Positions 47,060-58,459 of a stretch of 64,000 nucleotides of DNA are shown piece after piece. Both the position numbers and the translations under genes were made by a program. The notes below the pieces were generated by a model, which saw only the letters and a program-made list of their open reading frames with translations, was not told the origin of the DNA and searched no databases. Position 1 is the stretch's first letter, and each line of letters begins with the position of its first letter. The stretch comes from Saururus chinensis (lineage: Eukaryota > Streptophyta > Magnoliopsida > Piperales > Saururaceae). The stretch is taken from positions 30,567,057 through 30,631,056 of the forward strand of contig CP141148.1 of the NCBI GenBank assembly GCA_035235625.1, written 5' to 3'.

Positions 47060-48330
47060 CTAACATATCCCCTGCAATCTGCATCAATACCGCCATCGTT
47101 GCCTTCGGGTCTATTCGTCAGATAAGGGCATCAGCCACAATGTTAGCCTTGCCCAGCTTATACTCCAACATGAAATCGAATTCAACCAAGAACTCCTGCC
47201 AATGTGTCTGCTTGGGAGAAAGTTTCTTCTGCATAATAAAGTAGCTTGTGGCTACATTGTCTGTTCAGACAAGGAACTTCACTCCCAGCAAGTAATGCCT
47301 CCAAGTTCTAAGGCAGTGGACGACCACAGTCATCTCCTTCTCTTGGATTGAATACCTCTATTCAGTCTTGTTGAGCTTGCGGCTCTCATAGGCAACAGGG
47401 TGATTGGATTGGATCAGCACACCTCCAATCGCCCAATCAGAAGTGTCAGTTTGCACCTCAAATGGAGCATCAAACTCGAGAAGTTTGAGCACATGCTCAG
47501 ATAATATTGCCTCCTTCAGCCACTCAAATGCTGCTTGGCATGCCTCAGCCCAGCACCAAGGCCTGTCTTTCTTCAGAAGGTTGGTCAGTGTTGCTACCTT
47601 CTTCAAGTAGTTCTTGATGAATCTTCGGTAGTAGTTCGTGAGTCCTAAGAATGATCTCAGCTCTGTCACTTAGTTGGGACTAGCCACTCTGCGATGGCCC
47701 TGACCTTCCGCCCATCCATCCTTACTCTTCCCTCTGCTATGCAATGCCCAAGGAACTCGATCTTTGTCTGTGCAAAGCGGCACTTCTCGAGCTTCAAAAG
47801 CAGCTTGTGCTCCCTTAGCCTTTCTAGCACAATCCTAAGATGGCCAACATGCTCATCCCAGGAAGCGTTGTATATGACAATGTCATCAAGGTAGATGACC
47901 ACAAAACTGGTCCAAGTAGGGTCTAAAAACATCATTCATCAGCGTGCAAAAGGTGGCTGGTGTGTTCGTTAAGCCGAAGGGCATGACCAGAAACTCAAAC
48001 AGCCCATAGCGTGTGACCATCTTTGTTTTCACCTCATCGCCCACAGCAATGCGCACCTGCCAATAACCCGACCTGAGATCCATCTTGGGGAAATAGGAAG
48101 CCTTCGCCAAGCGGTCAAACAAGTCAACCACTAGAGGGACTGGATACTTGTTCTTCATGGTGATCTGATTCAGCGCTCGATAATCCACACATAAACGTAA
48201 GGAACCGTCCTGCTTCTGTCAAAAAAGGACTAGGGCTCTGAAGGGAACCTTAGATGGTCTGATAAAGCCCGCCTTCAACAGCTTGTCAAGCTGTTTCCTG
48301 AGTTCTGCTAACTCTGGTGGTGCCATGCAA
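47060..48330 (-). pseudogene. Reverse transcriptase and RNase H region of the chromovirus
   Basis: RT landmarks are [52 protein letters not shown] and the catalytic [10 protein letters not shown]. The RT-to-RNase H link is [19 protein letters not shown]. RNase H starts with [17 protein letters not shown]. All are standard gypsy signatures. It is a fossil. Confidence 0.9.
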
Positions 48331-48392
48331 TAGGGGGCTTGGGCTAGAGGATGAGCCCCTGGCATCAACTCAATAGCATGATCCACAGCACG

Positions 48393-48980
48393 TCATGGTG
48401 GAAGGGTTTGCAGCAACTCGGGTGGCATCACGTCCCCAAACTCACTCAGCAACTTCTCCACCTTCTCTGGAACATCCACGGCTGTGATCTCACCTTCCAC
48501 CATCGTGACCAAGTAGGTTTTATGGCCCCGTTCAAGGCCTTTCATAAGCTGAAAGGCAGACACAACCTGTACCTCTGTCTCGCCTTTGTTCTCAGCAACA
48601 AAGCAAGCGATCCTCTCGTCGCCGATGAGAATGCCCCTGAGATATGGCATTACAGACACCTTAGTCATCCTCATGAAGTCCAGCCCAAGGATCAACTCAA
48701 AGTCAACCAAGGGAACAATGGTAAAGTTAACTCTATCCGTCCATTCACCAATCCGCACTGGCATGTCATGGACAACTCCCAAGACCGGGGCTGCCTCTCA
48801 GTTTACTGCCTTGATCCAAGCTTGAGCCTTCTCCGTCTTCAAACCCCAAGCCTCCACACACTTCTCTACTAGGAAATTATGAGAAGCACCTGTGTCAACC
48901 AGCTCTCGTACTGGTTATTTGTCCAGAACGGCCTCAACATATATCAGCCCGCCATGATCTGATTTCTCCTTTTGGATAGC
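48393..48980 (-). pseudogene. Protease region of the chromovirus
   Basis: FTIVPLVDFELILGLDFM is the typical retropepsin C-terminal motif (ILGLDFL) of gypsy elements. It lies between the gag knuckle and RT. It is a fossil. Confidence 0.75.
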
Positions 48981-48989
48981 ACCCACAAT

Positions 48990-50041
48990 CTACATGGGGT
49001 TCATATGGGTAGTGACCTCCTCTTCCGAAGAAGAGTCATTCTCAACAACAACAGCATTCAGCTTCTCCCTCTTCAGGCAATCCTTGGCGCGGTGAGGGCC
49101 TTGGCAAATGAAGCAAGCTATCCCCTTGGATTTGTTGGGTTCAGCCTGCTCACTGCGCTTGCCCTTAAACTCATTCCTACGTGCCTCACCATTCCTCTTG
49201 CGACCACCCCTAGAGGAAGAAGGTCCTTTGTCACATTTATGCGTGGTTGGTTCTAACTTGTAGTCAACCAACCTTTCAGCCGCTGTGATGGCTGAGGGGA
49301 GGTCCCGTACGTTCTGCCTTCTCAACTCATTTTGTGTTGAATTCTGTAGACCGGTTAAGAAGTTGAATAACTTGTTCTCCTCTGTCATGTGCTTTATGTC
49401 CAAGAGGAGGGACTGGAATTGCTTCACATACTCCCTGACCGTCCCTGTCTACCTCAATTTCCTGAGAGAGACTCGTGCAACCCACGCCTTGTTTGTGGGG
49501 AGGACTGCTCCCTGAGTTCCTTCTTCATCATCACCCAAGTCTGGATAGGGGGACGCCCAGCAGCAATGTCCTCTTCTAGCCTGGTTCGCCACCAAACCTT
49601 GGCAACTCCTAAGAGATACAAGCTCGTCACCATGACCTTCTCTTCGTCTGGGGTATGGGTGATCACAAAGAACTGCTCCATATCCCAAACAAAGTTTTGA
49701 TATCCTTCGCACTCCATGAGCCAGAGTAGGATTTTGGTTCAGGCACCTTCGCTTTCTTCATGGACTACCCCGTCTTGGATCTAGGTTATGCCTCCGTCGC
49801 TGAAGGGGTGAGTTCAAAACAGCCCACTCAAGCAACGCTATTTTGTCTGTCAGCTCTTGAACCTTCCCTTCAGTTTCAACCTTCAAATCCTGCAACCTAT
49901 CCTTCAAGTAATCTGTAGTGGCTGCCATGTCTGCAGCCAGCGAACTGAATCGAGTAACACCTCCTACGGAAGTGCCTTCTCCCGACTCGTCTGCATAGGC
50001 ACTAATCTCTACCAAGGAGAGACGCTGGTCGAAGGCACCAA
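48990..50041 (-). pseudogene. Gag region of the chromovirus, with CCHC knuckle
   Basis: Two gag stretches are readable: LLGVAKVWWRTRLEEDIAAG with WVMMKKELREQ (49454-49717), and a nucleocapsid part with CFICQGPHRAKDCLKREKL (48990-49427). A coiled-coil-like N-terminal stretch (LKDRLQDLKVETEGKVQELT) lies at 49758-50015. The N-terminal end lies on the other side of the inserted LTR at 52669-52745. It is a fossil. Confidence 0.8.
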
Positions 50042-50042
50042 T

Positions 50043-52668
50043 GTGATCCTGGACAGATCACAGAGAGACCTAGACTTCGGCCAGCATCCCTATAGCATCC
50101 ATAATTTTTCAGGTAATTTTCTGAATTTTTTGATATTTTTCTTTTTTTTTGGAATTATTTGATGAAGAATTAGCATAGTAAGGGTTTCTATTTTTTTTTA
50201 GAGCTTAAATTGGGTAGGGTCACCTAGTAGGGACCACTTAGGGGTGACTTGGTGTAGGGGTAATTGGCATCACATACAACCACCTTCTTCATATTGAACA
50301 AGGCTTCCCCTCTCCCTTCCTCTATATAAAGCCCTCCTCAAACAAACCCTAGCCACCATCTTCTTCTTAAGCTTTGAGAAAAGCCTTTAGGGCTGAAAGC
50401 ATGGAGGTTCTAGTGCCTGGTAAAGAGGGTTCATCACCGGAAAAGGAGGCTAGGAGGAGGAGCATGGACGAAGACACCGCCAGGGAGAGGTAGGATTCTT
50501 GTTTATGATTTTTGTACGTGGGAGTGTGCTTAGGTTTTGGTTTAATAATGTTATGCCATTAAAACTTCTTGTATGTAATGGACTGCAATTAGTTTCTCAT
50601 GCAAGGCGATGAGAATGGGAAATCATCTATTCGCCGGGGGATGATCTGGGTTAAGTTAAATTATTTATTATACAGGTGTATATATTAGATCATGTAATCA
50701 CCAACGTATGGCCCGGCCTGATGCCATTGGAATCGTTCTGTCACAGTGCGGCCGGAATGATACCGAAGGCACTGTTGGACGGACGGGGAGAAGCCACCTT
50801 TGGCAAGAATTTGTTTGATACCCTCTGGTTGAAATTTTTTTGTCACCGGAGTGAAGAGAGGACGGCCAGTGGCTATTGCGAACATAACCTCGTATGGAAA
50901 GAAGGGTTAGAGAATTGAAGCAAAGGTTCAACGGAGGTTCGGCGATCACAGTTGTCGGACAAAGGATGGAACAGAGGCTAGGATTCGTCTCTGTTCTAGT
51001 CGTCACCAGAAACCATTGCAGCTGACACCAGTGGTGTTGGTGATGTATCTAAACATACCCAGGGTCTCGGCTACCGACGATCCTAGATAGCTGAACGACC
51101 GGCGGCTCACAGTCTGCAGCTGCCCTCCTCTATGGATGCGTTCGGTATATATAAAAAAAAAACTCAGCATGTTTGAGCGGACTAGAAGTTCCCGGAGAGC
51201 CTCCGAGTGGCGATGGAATTTCTCTGGCAAACCAGGGTGGAAAGGCTGGCAGCAGAACGTTGGCCATATCTCCTCTACCCTAGTCCATGAGGTTGTTTTA
51301 CAGAGTGTCGTGAGGAAGAAGACTAGGACTCCCGAGCCGACTCGCGTTGGTTGCAGGTCTGGCCGGGTCAAGTGTCCTAAACCGGCCCGGTTCAGTTTGG
51401 TTTTGGGCCGGTTCAGGCCTTTTTCACTCTTTTTAATTTTAAAAAATATATATGTATATATATGATATAAATGGTGAAAATTAATAAATAATTAGTTAAA
51501 ACCTTGAAATGGGACATGAGGGGTTTTAAGTGACTAATAGTACCTTCATTAATATTTTAAATAGACTAAATTACCTTCAGGGGGTGATTATGGGTTAATG
51601 AACGTTGTGGAAACGTATTCATTCATTTGAACGAACGTGTGACCTAAATAAAATTATTTTGGACTGTCCTTGTTTTATGCTGAACCTTGAGCCATAGTCT
51701 TAGGTTCCTTGGAAATTTATCTGAAAAGTCTGCAGAGACTTTTTTCTCCCAGAGTTGGGGAATGGTGGAGATTGCGATACGCTTCTCCATCGCCACAACG
51801 GTTTGGGTATTAACTAGACGGTCTTTACCGCGGGTCTCCCGCAGGTCTTCCCAGGACCATATAGTGCGTACGAAAAGCAGAGTTACATGAGCATCATGGA
51901 AGGCTTGTGTTTCTTGCCAATCTGTGTCCATAAGCACAGTTGGGATCCATTTCTCCAGATTCGTGGTAGGCTATTGAGAGCCCTGGGGATCTAGGTCAAA
52001 CTATTGTTCAGCAGTCTACTCCAAGGTTGGAGTCTAGCATTCTAAGTTGTTGCAAAATTAACCTCTGCATCAGTTTTATTTGTTTTGTTGGCTTAATCTT
52101 TGATATTGAGACTTGATTGTTTAAAGGCCTTAACACTGTGAGAACAGGTTGAGGGCTGGGTTATAACAGAGCTAGATAATGTCAGGATGATTATCTAAGG
52201 CTATAGGTAATAATTAAAAACCATACTCCCTCAATGGGTTTTATAAACTTGTTTATCCTATTGAGTATAAGTGGGTATACTCGTGCATCTCCGTGATGTA
52301 GGTACCTCAGAGGAGGAGTAGCAGAGTAGCTGGGTTCGTGGATCGAAGACTCACTGCTTCAGAGTAAGATTTGCTTTATTTTCATTAGATTGTAATAAGG
52401 CACAAGAGTTGTCATTACATACTTTATTTGTTATTCTCTGTTGGTTATTAGACTTTGCACATAGATGAGACCTGGCTCTTTATTTAATAAAATTCTATCG
52501 ACTATTATGGTTATTTATGGTTTGATATTATCAGTATGTTGAAAAACAGCAGTCACGGATTGGGGTTTATTTTAGTCGATGGTTTGCATGATTTGACAAA
52601 AAAAATTACTCAAATTTTTCCGCTGCATTTACTTTTGAAATGTTATTTGGAAAACCCCGGCTGTGACA
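50043..52668 (+). mobile_element. Solo LTR, Tekay/Del-like, inserted in the chromovirus gag
   Basis: About 2.6 kb of non-gag sequence interrupts the gag region. It ends ...GGAAAACCCCGGCTGTGACA, the conserved terminus of this LTR type, and begins near TGTGATCCTGG or TGATCCTGG. A TATA-like element (CTATATAAAG, about 50330) lies in the proper half, followed by a leader-like stretch with AAACCCTAGCC. No retroelement genes lie inside. A clean target duplication was not found, so the left border is approximate. Confidence 0.65.
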
Positions 52669-52848
52669 ATCTCATTGGCCGTCCTCAAAGCGTCATACTT
52701 CGCCTCAACATCAGTAAGGTGCTGCAACATAGAGCCTGTCATGGTGGTACCTCGTCTGTCCACAATCAGCAAGGAATACCCAGGTCCTTGCTCGCCAAAT
52801 CCCCTTCAAACGTACCTAGTTCGTTGGGATCCCAGCAATGGAACCAAC

Positions 52849-53664
52849 TGTCACAGACACAGAGCTTTGCCTAGCGTCCACACCCATGATGGCCTGACTG
52901 CAGCGTATAGCTAACAGCCTATCGCGACCTTCCCTCTCATATGCGCAAGGGGAACAAGCACTCAGCCAACACAGCCATCTCTGGTGCAAAGGGCTCCACC
53001 TAAGGCTATGTAAACTCAGTCCGTCGGTTACAATGGTAGGGAGATCTGGCAGGGGCTGATCCACCATGTCGCTACTCAAATCTCTCAGAGCTCTCTCTGG
53101 TTCGTCCTCACCAATTTTCTATTAGCCATGGCTGCCCCATCCTCTCCCTCTTATATAGACTCAGCCTTGGCTGGTCCGTATCACGCTAGGAATACAATAG
53201 CCCAGCCCATGTATACAAGAGTCCCTCCCTGTCCCAACTCTCCCAGCCCAATAGGGTGTCCCAACACAAATCAGGAAACTAAGTAAGAGTCTATCTTCAG
53301 CTAGGAGTCCAGCTCCCAGTTGCCTTCTAGAGTCCATCCGTCCAGGGAAACTAGTGTATCACCTCCAACCCACACTAGAAGTCTGGGTGTGCTACAAGAC
53401 TGCATCCTAGCAGCCTTAGGAATTCATCCCAAAGGGGTTATGGCGCCCAGCACGCCACCTAGAGTCCTGCTCGCACAGGGAATCTGCCTCAGCTTGCTCT
53501 ACAAGGCGAGTGCGCATCCGAAACCGCTCCCACGCTACTACAAGCATCTATCTGTGCCCAAGGGGCTGCCTAGGCTATCATTCGCCCAGGCTAACTTGGT
53601 TGTCCGCTACCAAGTATAGGGGGTAGCCGCCCCCTTCTCTATGCAAAAAGTGGAGGGGCTAACA
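52849..53664 (-). repeat. 5' LTR of the nested chromovirus
   Basis: Pairs with 44770-45583. On the minus strand it ends GTGTCTGTGACA, followed by GTTGGTTCCATTGCTGGGAT, which stands at the primer-binding position and does not look like initiator-Met. Confidence 0.92.
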
Positions 53665-53669
53665 GTGCC

Positions 53670-54780
53670 CTAGCCATTTTCCAACAGTTAACTAGAAACT
53701 AAGTGGTGATGCCACACATGGCCAATTGGCCAACAAATATAATATTCTTAATCAGAGACAAGGAACATGTCTGACATCCTTTAATAAGAACATTGTATCA
53801 TTTCCTATTTCAAGCTAATATCATCCTTACCAATGATTTCACAAGCCATGTCATTGCCTAAGAAAAATTTTCCCAAATCACTAAACACATAATTTTCAAA
53901 CAAATCACTTCTAGATGTAGTATAAAAAGATGCACCACTATCAATTATCCAAGAGTCACATTTACTTCCATAAGACAATATCATGCATTTATCACCATCA
54001 GCAACATTAACAACATGAGCATTCTTATTATTATTGTTATTACCTCCATCTCGTGATGCATTCTTCCAATCACATTTAACATGACATGTTTGTCTACAAT
54101 TCCAACACTTGCCATCATTCTTCATTCTCCTAGACTTGGAACTTCCTCGATGGGACTTTCCTTACCTCCAAACTATTTTTGTCCTTAGCTACTTCTAGAA
54201 TCAAAGGTCAAGGCTAACCAAGATGAGGGATCGACACTTTTGTGCCATGTTTCCTCAGCCAATAATAAACCACAAACATCATTCAATTTAACTCTACCAA
54301 TAGAATGAGAACTATGAAGAGCCACCTTAAAGGATTCTCAATCAGTGGGTAGAGATTTTAACAAAGCAATTGACTAAATATCCTCATCAAATTTAACTTT
54401 AAAAACCTCTAATTGATTTAGCAAGTCATGAAAGGAGTTCAAATGTGTTGAATCATCATCATCATTAGCCATCTTAAATAAAAAAAGTGAGTCATTAGAT
54501 GTACCTTGTGTGTTGAATAGGGGTCACATATATCAATGCAAGAAAATCGAAACATTCCTTTGTGATCTTTGCCTTCAAAATATTCGAAGCAATGAATGAA
54601 AAAATTGACAGTCGAACTACTCTAAAGGCCTTCTAGTTAAGCAATGCCCGAGCGGTGTCCTCCATGTCCTTTGGCTATGCGCCAAATATCGGAAGATGCA
54701 ATTCCTTCTGATAAGGATAATCCTCTATCTACATGCGCTAAAATCCACAGTTCTGGCCTATGAACTTGATCTAGAACTTC
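53670..54780 (-). pseudogene. Gag and protease traces of the nested copia element
   Basis: Residues KCWNCRQTCHVKCDWKN (knuckle) and SWIIDSGASFYTTSRSDLFE (protease DSGA motif) sit in copia order next to the 5' LTR. It is a fossil. Confidence 0.85.
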
Positions 54781-54831
54781 CTATCTTCTGCCATCATCTT
54801 ATTCACCGAACCTTAAAGCTCTGATACAAAT

Positions 54832-55461
54832 TGCTGTGAACTATACGCCTGCTAGAATCGATCTAGTCTATAGTCTATACAGCAGTTGGATCCTCCTAAG
54901 GTATAGAAATGAGCAAGAAAGACAATAGAGAGAGAAGGTACACTAGGGTTTATGTAGTTCGGCAATGGTGCCTATGTCCATGGGATCACACAGTTTCTAC
55001 TACTTGTAGAAAGAACGGTTACAAGATGCTTACAAGCTTCTCAAGCCTCTTCAATGGCCAACAACTTAGTCCTAGGGAACAAAAGAGTATTCTATACCCA
55101 ATAGGGACAAACAAGTCTATATCTATCTATTTAGGCAATGAAATCTCCAACTAACCAATCAAGAAGAGTCCAAATCAGGGCATTTTTGAATCCTAAACGT
55201 CAATCGATATATCATTTGGAATAAGCGATCTATCATTTGGAATATGCAATTGATCATTCTTCACATTGGCCACTTCTTATCTCGCAAGTGATCGTTCACT
55301 ATTCGCATCTTTGTTTCCCACATAATGAAATCAAGCACTAATCAATCACTTTGGACTGCGATCAATCATTCTAGAGATAGTGCTTCCGTAAACAAGGGCC
55401 GATTGATTGCTCAGGCGCAGCGATCGATCATTCAGTCCAATTTTCACTTCCATAACTCACA
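54832..55461 (-). repeat. 5' LTR of the nested copia element
   Basis: Pairs with 38659-39285; length 630 bp. The adjoining minus-strand text TTGTATCAGAGC at about 54820 matches the usual tRNA-Met primer site. Confidence 0.92.
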
Positions 55462-56110
55462 TTTGACTCAGCTACAAAAGAGGAATTTTAATTTGGACAT
55501 GCTTGTTGAATATGTTTAACAAAAGGGGGAAATGACTCAACATTGATGAGGTGAACAGTAAAATTTTTATCCGCAACGAGGTAAAGTGGTCTCCACTTTT
55601 CATCAGAGAAGAACTACTATCAGAAAGTTTGAGATATACAAATCAATGGCACCATTCACCTGTTAGACACACAACACTAAAAAAATTTATGCACTTTCTA
55701 TTGAGTAAAATGCCCATCCAAGAAAAGTACATTCAATTATAAAGATGCATTGTGCTTCGTATAATTAAGGTAATGGTACATACAAAAGATGGTTGAAGTC
55801 ATATTCATGCTAAAAGGCAAGGATGCAGGATCTCTCTCATACAAATAAACTGTCATAGATCAAACTCATATTTTTTGACAAGAATTATGAACTCACAAAG
55901 CACAATGCACCGATTGACCATATAGTCTATGGTTTATCCAATGGAGAAGATTTGACAATGTCATGGATAATTAGTATGGATTATGTTTTTGAGGCTCTCA
56001 CCAAGTAAGACTTTGTTCCCTAAATCAACCATTTCACAAAAATTTTAATCAATATACTTGCAAATAATAAAGATTTCAATGACATATTACAAAAAACACA
56101 CCAATTATCA
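55462..56110. repeat. Tandem segmental duplication, unit A (right part)
   Basis: Aligns with about 61665-62660 of unit B. Shared blocks are GTTGAATATGTTTAACA / ATTGAATATATTTAACATAT, AATGGTCTC-like text, and GAGGCTCTCACCAAG (55991 versus 62588). It begins at the copia target duplication, so with 33295-38658 it formed one unbroken unit before that insertion. No gene recognised. Confidence 0.75.
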
Positions 56111-56129
56111 ACAAACATAACATTTCATT

Positions 56130-56810
56130 CTAATGCCACGGGCTTAGTGAAGGAGGTAAAAAGACTAAGTTTTTTCACCTAAGGGAGTCCCAAAAGAAAT
56201 AGAAAATTTCTATTAGAGGCATCGACAATGAGTGGGTAATTGGTTAACCCAACCTAAGAAAATTGAATGGGAGATAAAAATTGTTTGAAGTAGCTTTTCA
56301 CCTAGGGTAATCCAAGAGGTTTGGGTAGGATTCCCAACCCAGTTGAAAAGAGCTTCTAGCTAATTTTAAAGAAGATGAAGTTATGACTCCATTGTTTTAT
56401 CAGAAATACTGGTATGTAGAGGGAGAAATGATTACTAAGGAAGTTCTTCAATGTTTAAACTCACGAGGAAGTGTGCAAGAAGTTAATCAAACATTCATAA
56501 CCCTGATTACAAAAACAAAATGCCCCCAAATGGTTAGTGAATTTCGTCCAATTAGTTTGACAAATGTAATACCCGCTGATCTCCAAGATTCTTGCTAATC
56601 TATTTTTCCAATGGTTATATCTGAGCACCAGAGTGCTTTTATCTCTGGGAGGCTTATCACTGTGGCCTGTGAGACTTTACACTCAATGAGAAGGAGAAGG
56701 CGAGGTAATGAAGGTTTAACGGCTCAAAAACTTGATATGCATAAAGATTTTGACAACTGCGTAGGCGGCAACGGCGGGGTGAGGCCCAATAATTTATCAA
56801 CCAATTTTTG
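56130..56810 (+). pseudogene. LINE (L1-type) reverse transcriptase fragment
   Basis: Plus-strand traces of a plant L1 ORF2. KKTKFFHLRESQKK resembles the endonuclease-to-RT region (NTKFFHxxASxRKRKN). QEVNQTFITLITKTKCPQMV then SEFRPISLTNVI is the RT entry motif, and SEHQSAFISGRLITVA with KLDMHKDFDNCV (altered K-A-Y-D) is RT motif A and its approach. The frame shifts near 56585-56610, between SLTNVI and the SEHQSAF part. The catalytic YxDD region is absent, so it is truncated at both sides. It sits exactly between duplication units A and B. Confidence 0.85.
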
Positions 56811-57232
56811 CAAATGATTGCCTACTATTTGGTAAAGCCAATTTTATTGAGGTCGCATTGGACTACCTTTGGGTTTTTAAAGATTGATTTCTCCTCCTTG
56901 GTGGAGAAAGCACTTCCCCACCCTACAGAGTCTCCCAAGGAAGGTGCCCTTTATCTATTTAAACAGAAGATTAAGAAAAAAATTAGAAGACCCTAGAAAA
57001 CTACTTATCCAGCGGTAAAACAAATTGGGTACCTCATACTTCAATCATAAAGGATGTCCTATGTGTTGGACTTTATAAAGAGATATGCACATGAGGAGAT
57101 GATTTAGATAGTTACATGGTTGGGGATGATTTTGTGTTACAAGTTAAATAAAATCAAATTTTCCAAGATTCCGTCAATGGAAGGTTTTCGTTGAGAAACA
57201 GATCATTCACTCTCCTCAAATGGATGTAGAAG

Positions 57233-58155
57233 TTATTTGTTGGAGTGCGGAGACCTGCCATGATTAAAGCCACCATTTATCATGCTTTTTGCAGGCAAGG
57301 ATGAATTAGAACCTCTGACTGGCTTCTTTGTTATGGTCCTCTTGCAACCCAGAGTAGATGATCTACTTCCATCTGGCCAACTTGCATAGCTTTTACATGC
57401 GTTTATTCTCTTTCTCAGAGGAATTTCTCCCTTGGCAAGATCCTCTATGCTAAATACACTGGATAGAGATGTGAAAGATTTAGATTTTCCTTCAAAGTAC
57501 TTGGAAAGCCCTCTCCTGCAAGTAAATAAGCCACCACATTATCACAATAAATTCTTCACTGATGAACTTTTTTAAGTGTGAATTCTCAACTTTGATTTTA
57601 ATTTGAACTGAAAAATTTGTAATAAAATTGCTCTCGAGAGAGTAAAATATTTGCAATTTAGTGAAGCTATTGTTATTTTGTTTCGCTATTATGTGAAGTT
57701 ATTTTAAGAAACATAAGCCGTCATTTATCTTTTGACAAATGATAGAAATAACGAACTTGGATTATAATGATTTAATCAAACTCTTTTCACCTGTTGTATA
57801 AACTTGCAACAAAAGAAGCTCATTATACAAGTTCATACCAGTTGCTATCTTCAAGTTCTATATTTAGAACATTACAAGCTAAAGCAATAAAAGGGTGCAA
57901 ACATAGCTTGATGAACACTCACTTGACTGGGAGGTTGACCATGAGAGAGGATAATTCATATAGAGGTCCATCAGAAACATTTTGAGATGGCAACAACGAA
58001 GATGTACTTGCATCATCCATGAATTCTAAGGGAGAAGATGTACCAGAATCAGCAGAATTTTCAGAGATAGTTGTTGAATCAAGGAGGTAATCTGCATCCA
58101 ACGATGAAGCGAGAGTTGAGAAGCCATGTAAAATTTTATCTGCCAATTCAGCCAT
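57233..58155 (-). CDS. OXS3-like (OXIDATIVE STRESS 3 family) protein, copy B, 171 aa, two exons
   Basis: Exon 1 is 58155-57923 and exon 2 is 57515-57233, with a 407-bp GT-AG intron at the same codon position as in copy A; together 172 codons including the stop. Core: DGPLYELSSLMVNLPVK into RGLSKYFEGKSKSFTSLSS, then FSIEDLAKGEIP and the basic LRKRI stretch. Compared with copy A it lacks an acidic loop of about ten residues near position 23. In the C-terminal part it is slightly rearranged but still ends in PHSNK (THSNK in A). The start at 58155 gives MAELADKILHGF, matching copy A; an ATG two codons upstream (58161) is possible. Both genes look intact, so selection may still act on both. The role (nuclear, stress response) is inferred from the family. 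Confidence 0.75.
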
Positions 58156-58209
58156 GATCATTGTAATATCGAAGCAAGAAGGATGGGCCTTCAGAAGGAG
58201 AGAATGAAG

Positions 58210-58217
58210 TATATATA
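58210..58217 (-). promoter_or_regulatory. TATA box of OXS3-like copy B
   Basis: TATATATA on the minus strand, in CTATATATACTTCATTC, 55 bp before the ATG. The text from TATATACTTCATTC onward is preserved in copy A. Confidence 0.55.
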
Positions 58218-58459
58218 GAACAACTGTAATTCCCCAATAGTATAAGGTGTTTTGGCTAAATTATACTGCATTATAGTGGATAATTAATTGGGCATTTATT
58301 TAAATAAACGAATGTGTGGATGGGTTTTGTTCTGGCTAAAAGTGGATAACGATGGGAGCTTAATGAAGCTTTAAAATATACGGTAAGAGTCAACATTATC
58401 ACCACTGCCACCTTTTGCCCTTTCAAAACAATTAAACATATTTTATAATGAAAAAACTT

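Larger units (their letters stand above)
44770..53664 (-). mobile_element. Fossil Ty3/gypsy chromovirus nested in the copia element, TSD GTGCC
   Basis: The LTRs are 44770-45583 (3') and 52849-53664 (5'), about 815 bp each and highly alike. GTGCC lies directly outside both (44765-44769 and 53665-53669), a perfect 5-bp target duplication. Read leftward the order is gag with a CCHC knuckle, protease, RT, RNase H, integrase and a C-terminal chromodomain, which marks it as a chromovirus. The gag knuckle CFICQGPHRAKDC is of the style seen in the Galadriel/Reina side of the group, though the clade is a guess. A foreign solo LTR sits within gag. The coding region is broken several times, yet long stretches remain readable, so it is younger than the copia host. 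Confidence 0.9.
38659..55461 (-). mobile_element. Fossil Ty1/copia element hosting a nest of later insertions, TSD TTTGA
   Basis: The two LTRs (38659-39285 and 54832-55461) match over their whole length. They start TGYTGTGAAC on the plus strand and end ACTCACA. TTTGA lies directly outside both (38654-38658 and 55462-55466), a perfect 5-bp target duplication. Next to the right LTR the minus strand reads TTGTATCAGAGCTTTAAGG, close to the initiator-Met primer site. Copia gag/protease traces lie at 53670-54780, a short piece at 44706-44769, and RT/RNase H traces at 39340-40930. Insertions of two other retroelements account for most of its 16.8 kb. The copy is broken many times. Confidence 0.88.

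Noticed and set aside
54800-54835. Possible tRNA because of the tRNA-like text GCTCTGATACAA
   Set aside because: It is the primer-binding site of the copia element next to its LTR, not a tRNA gene.
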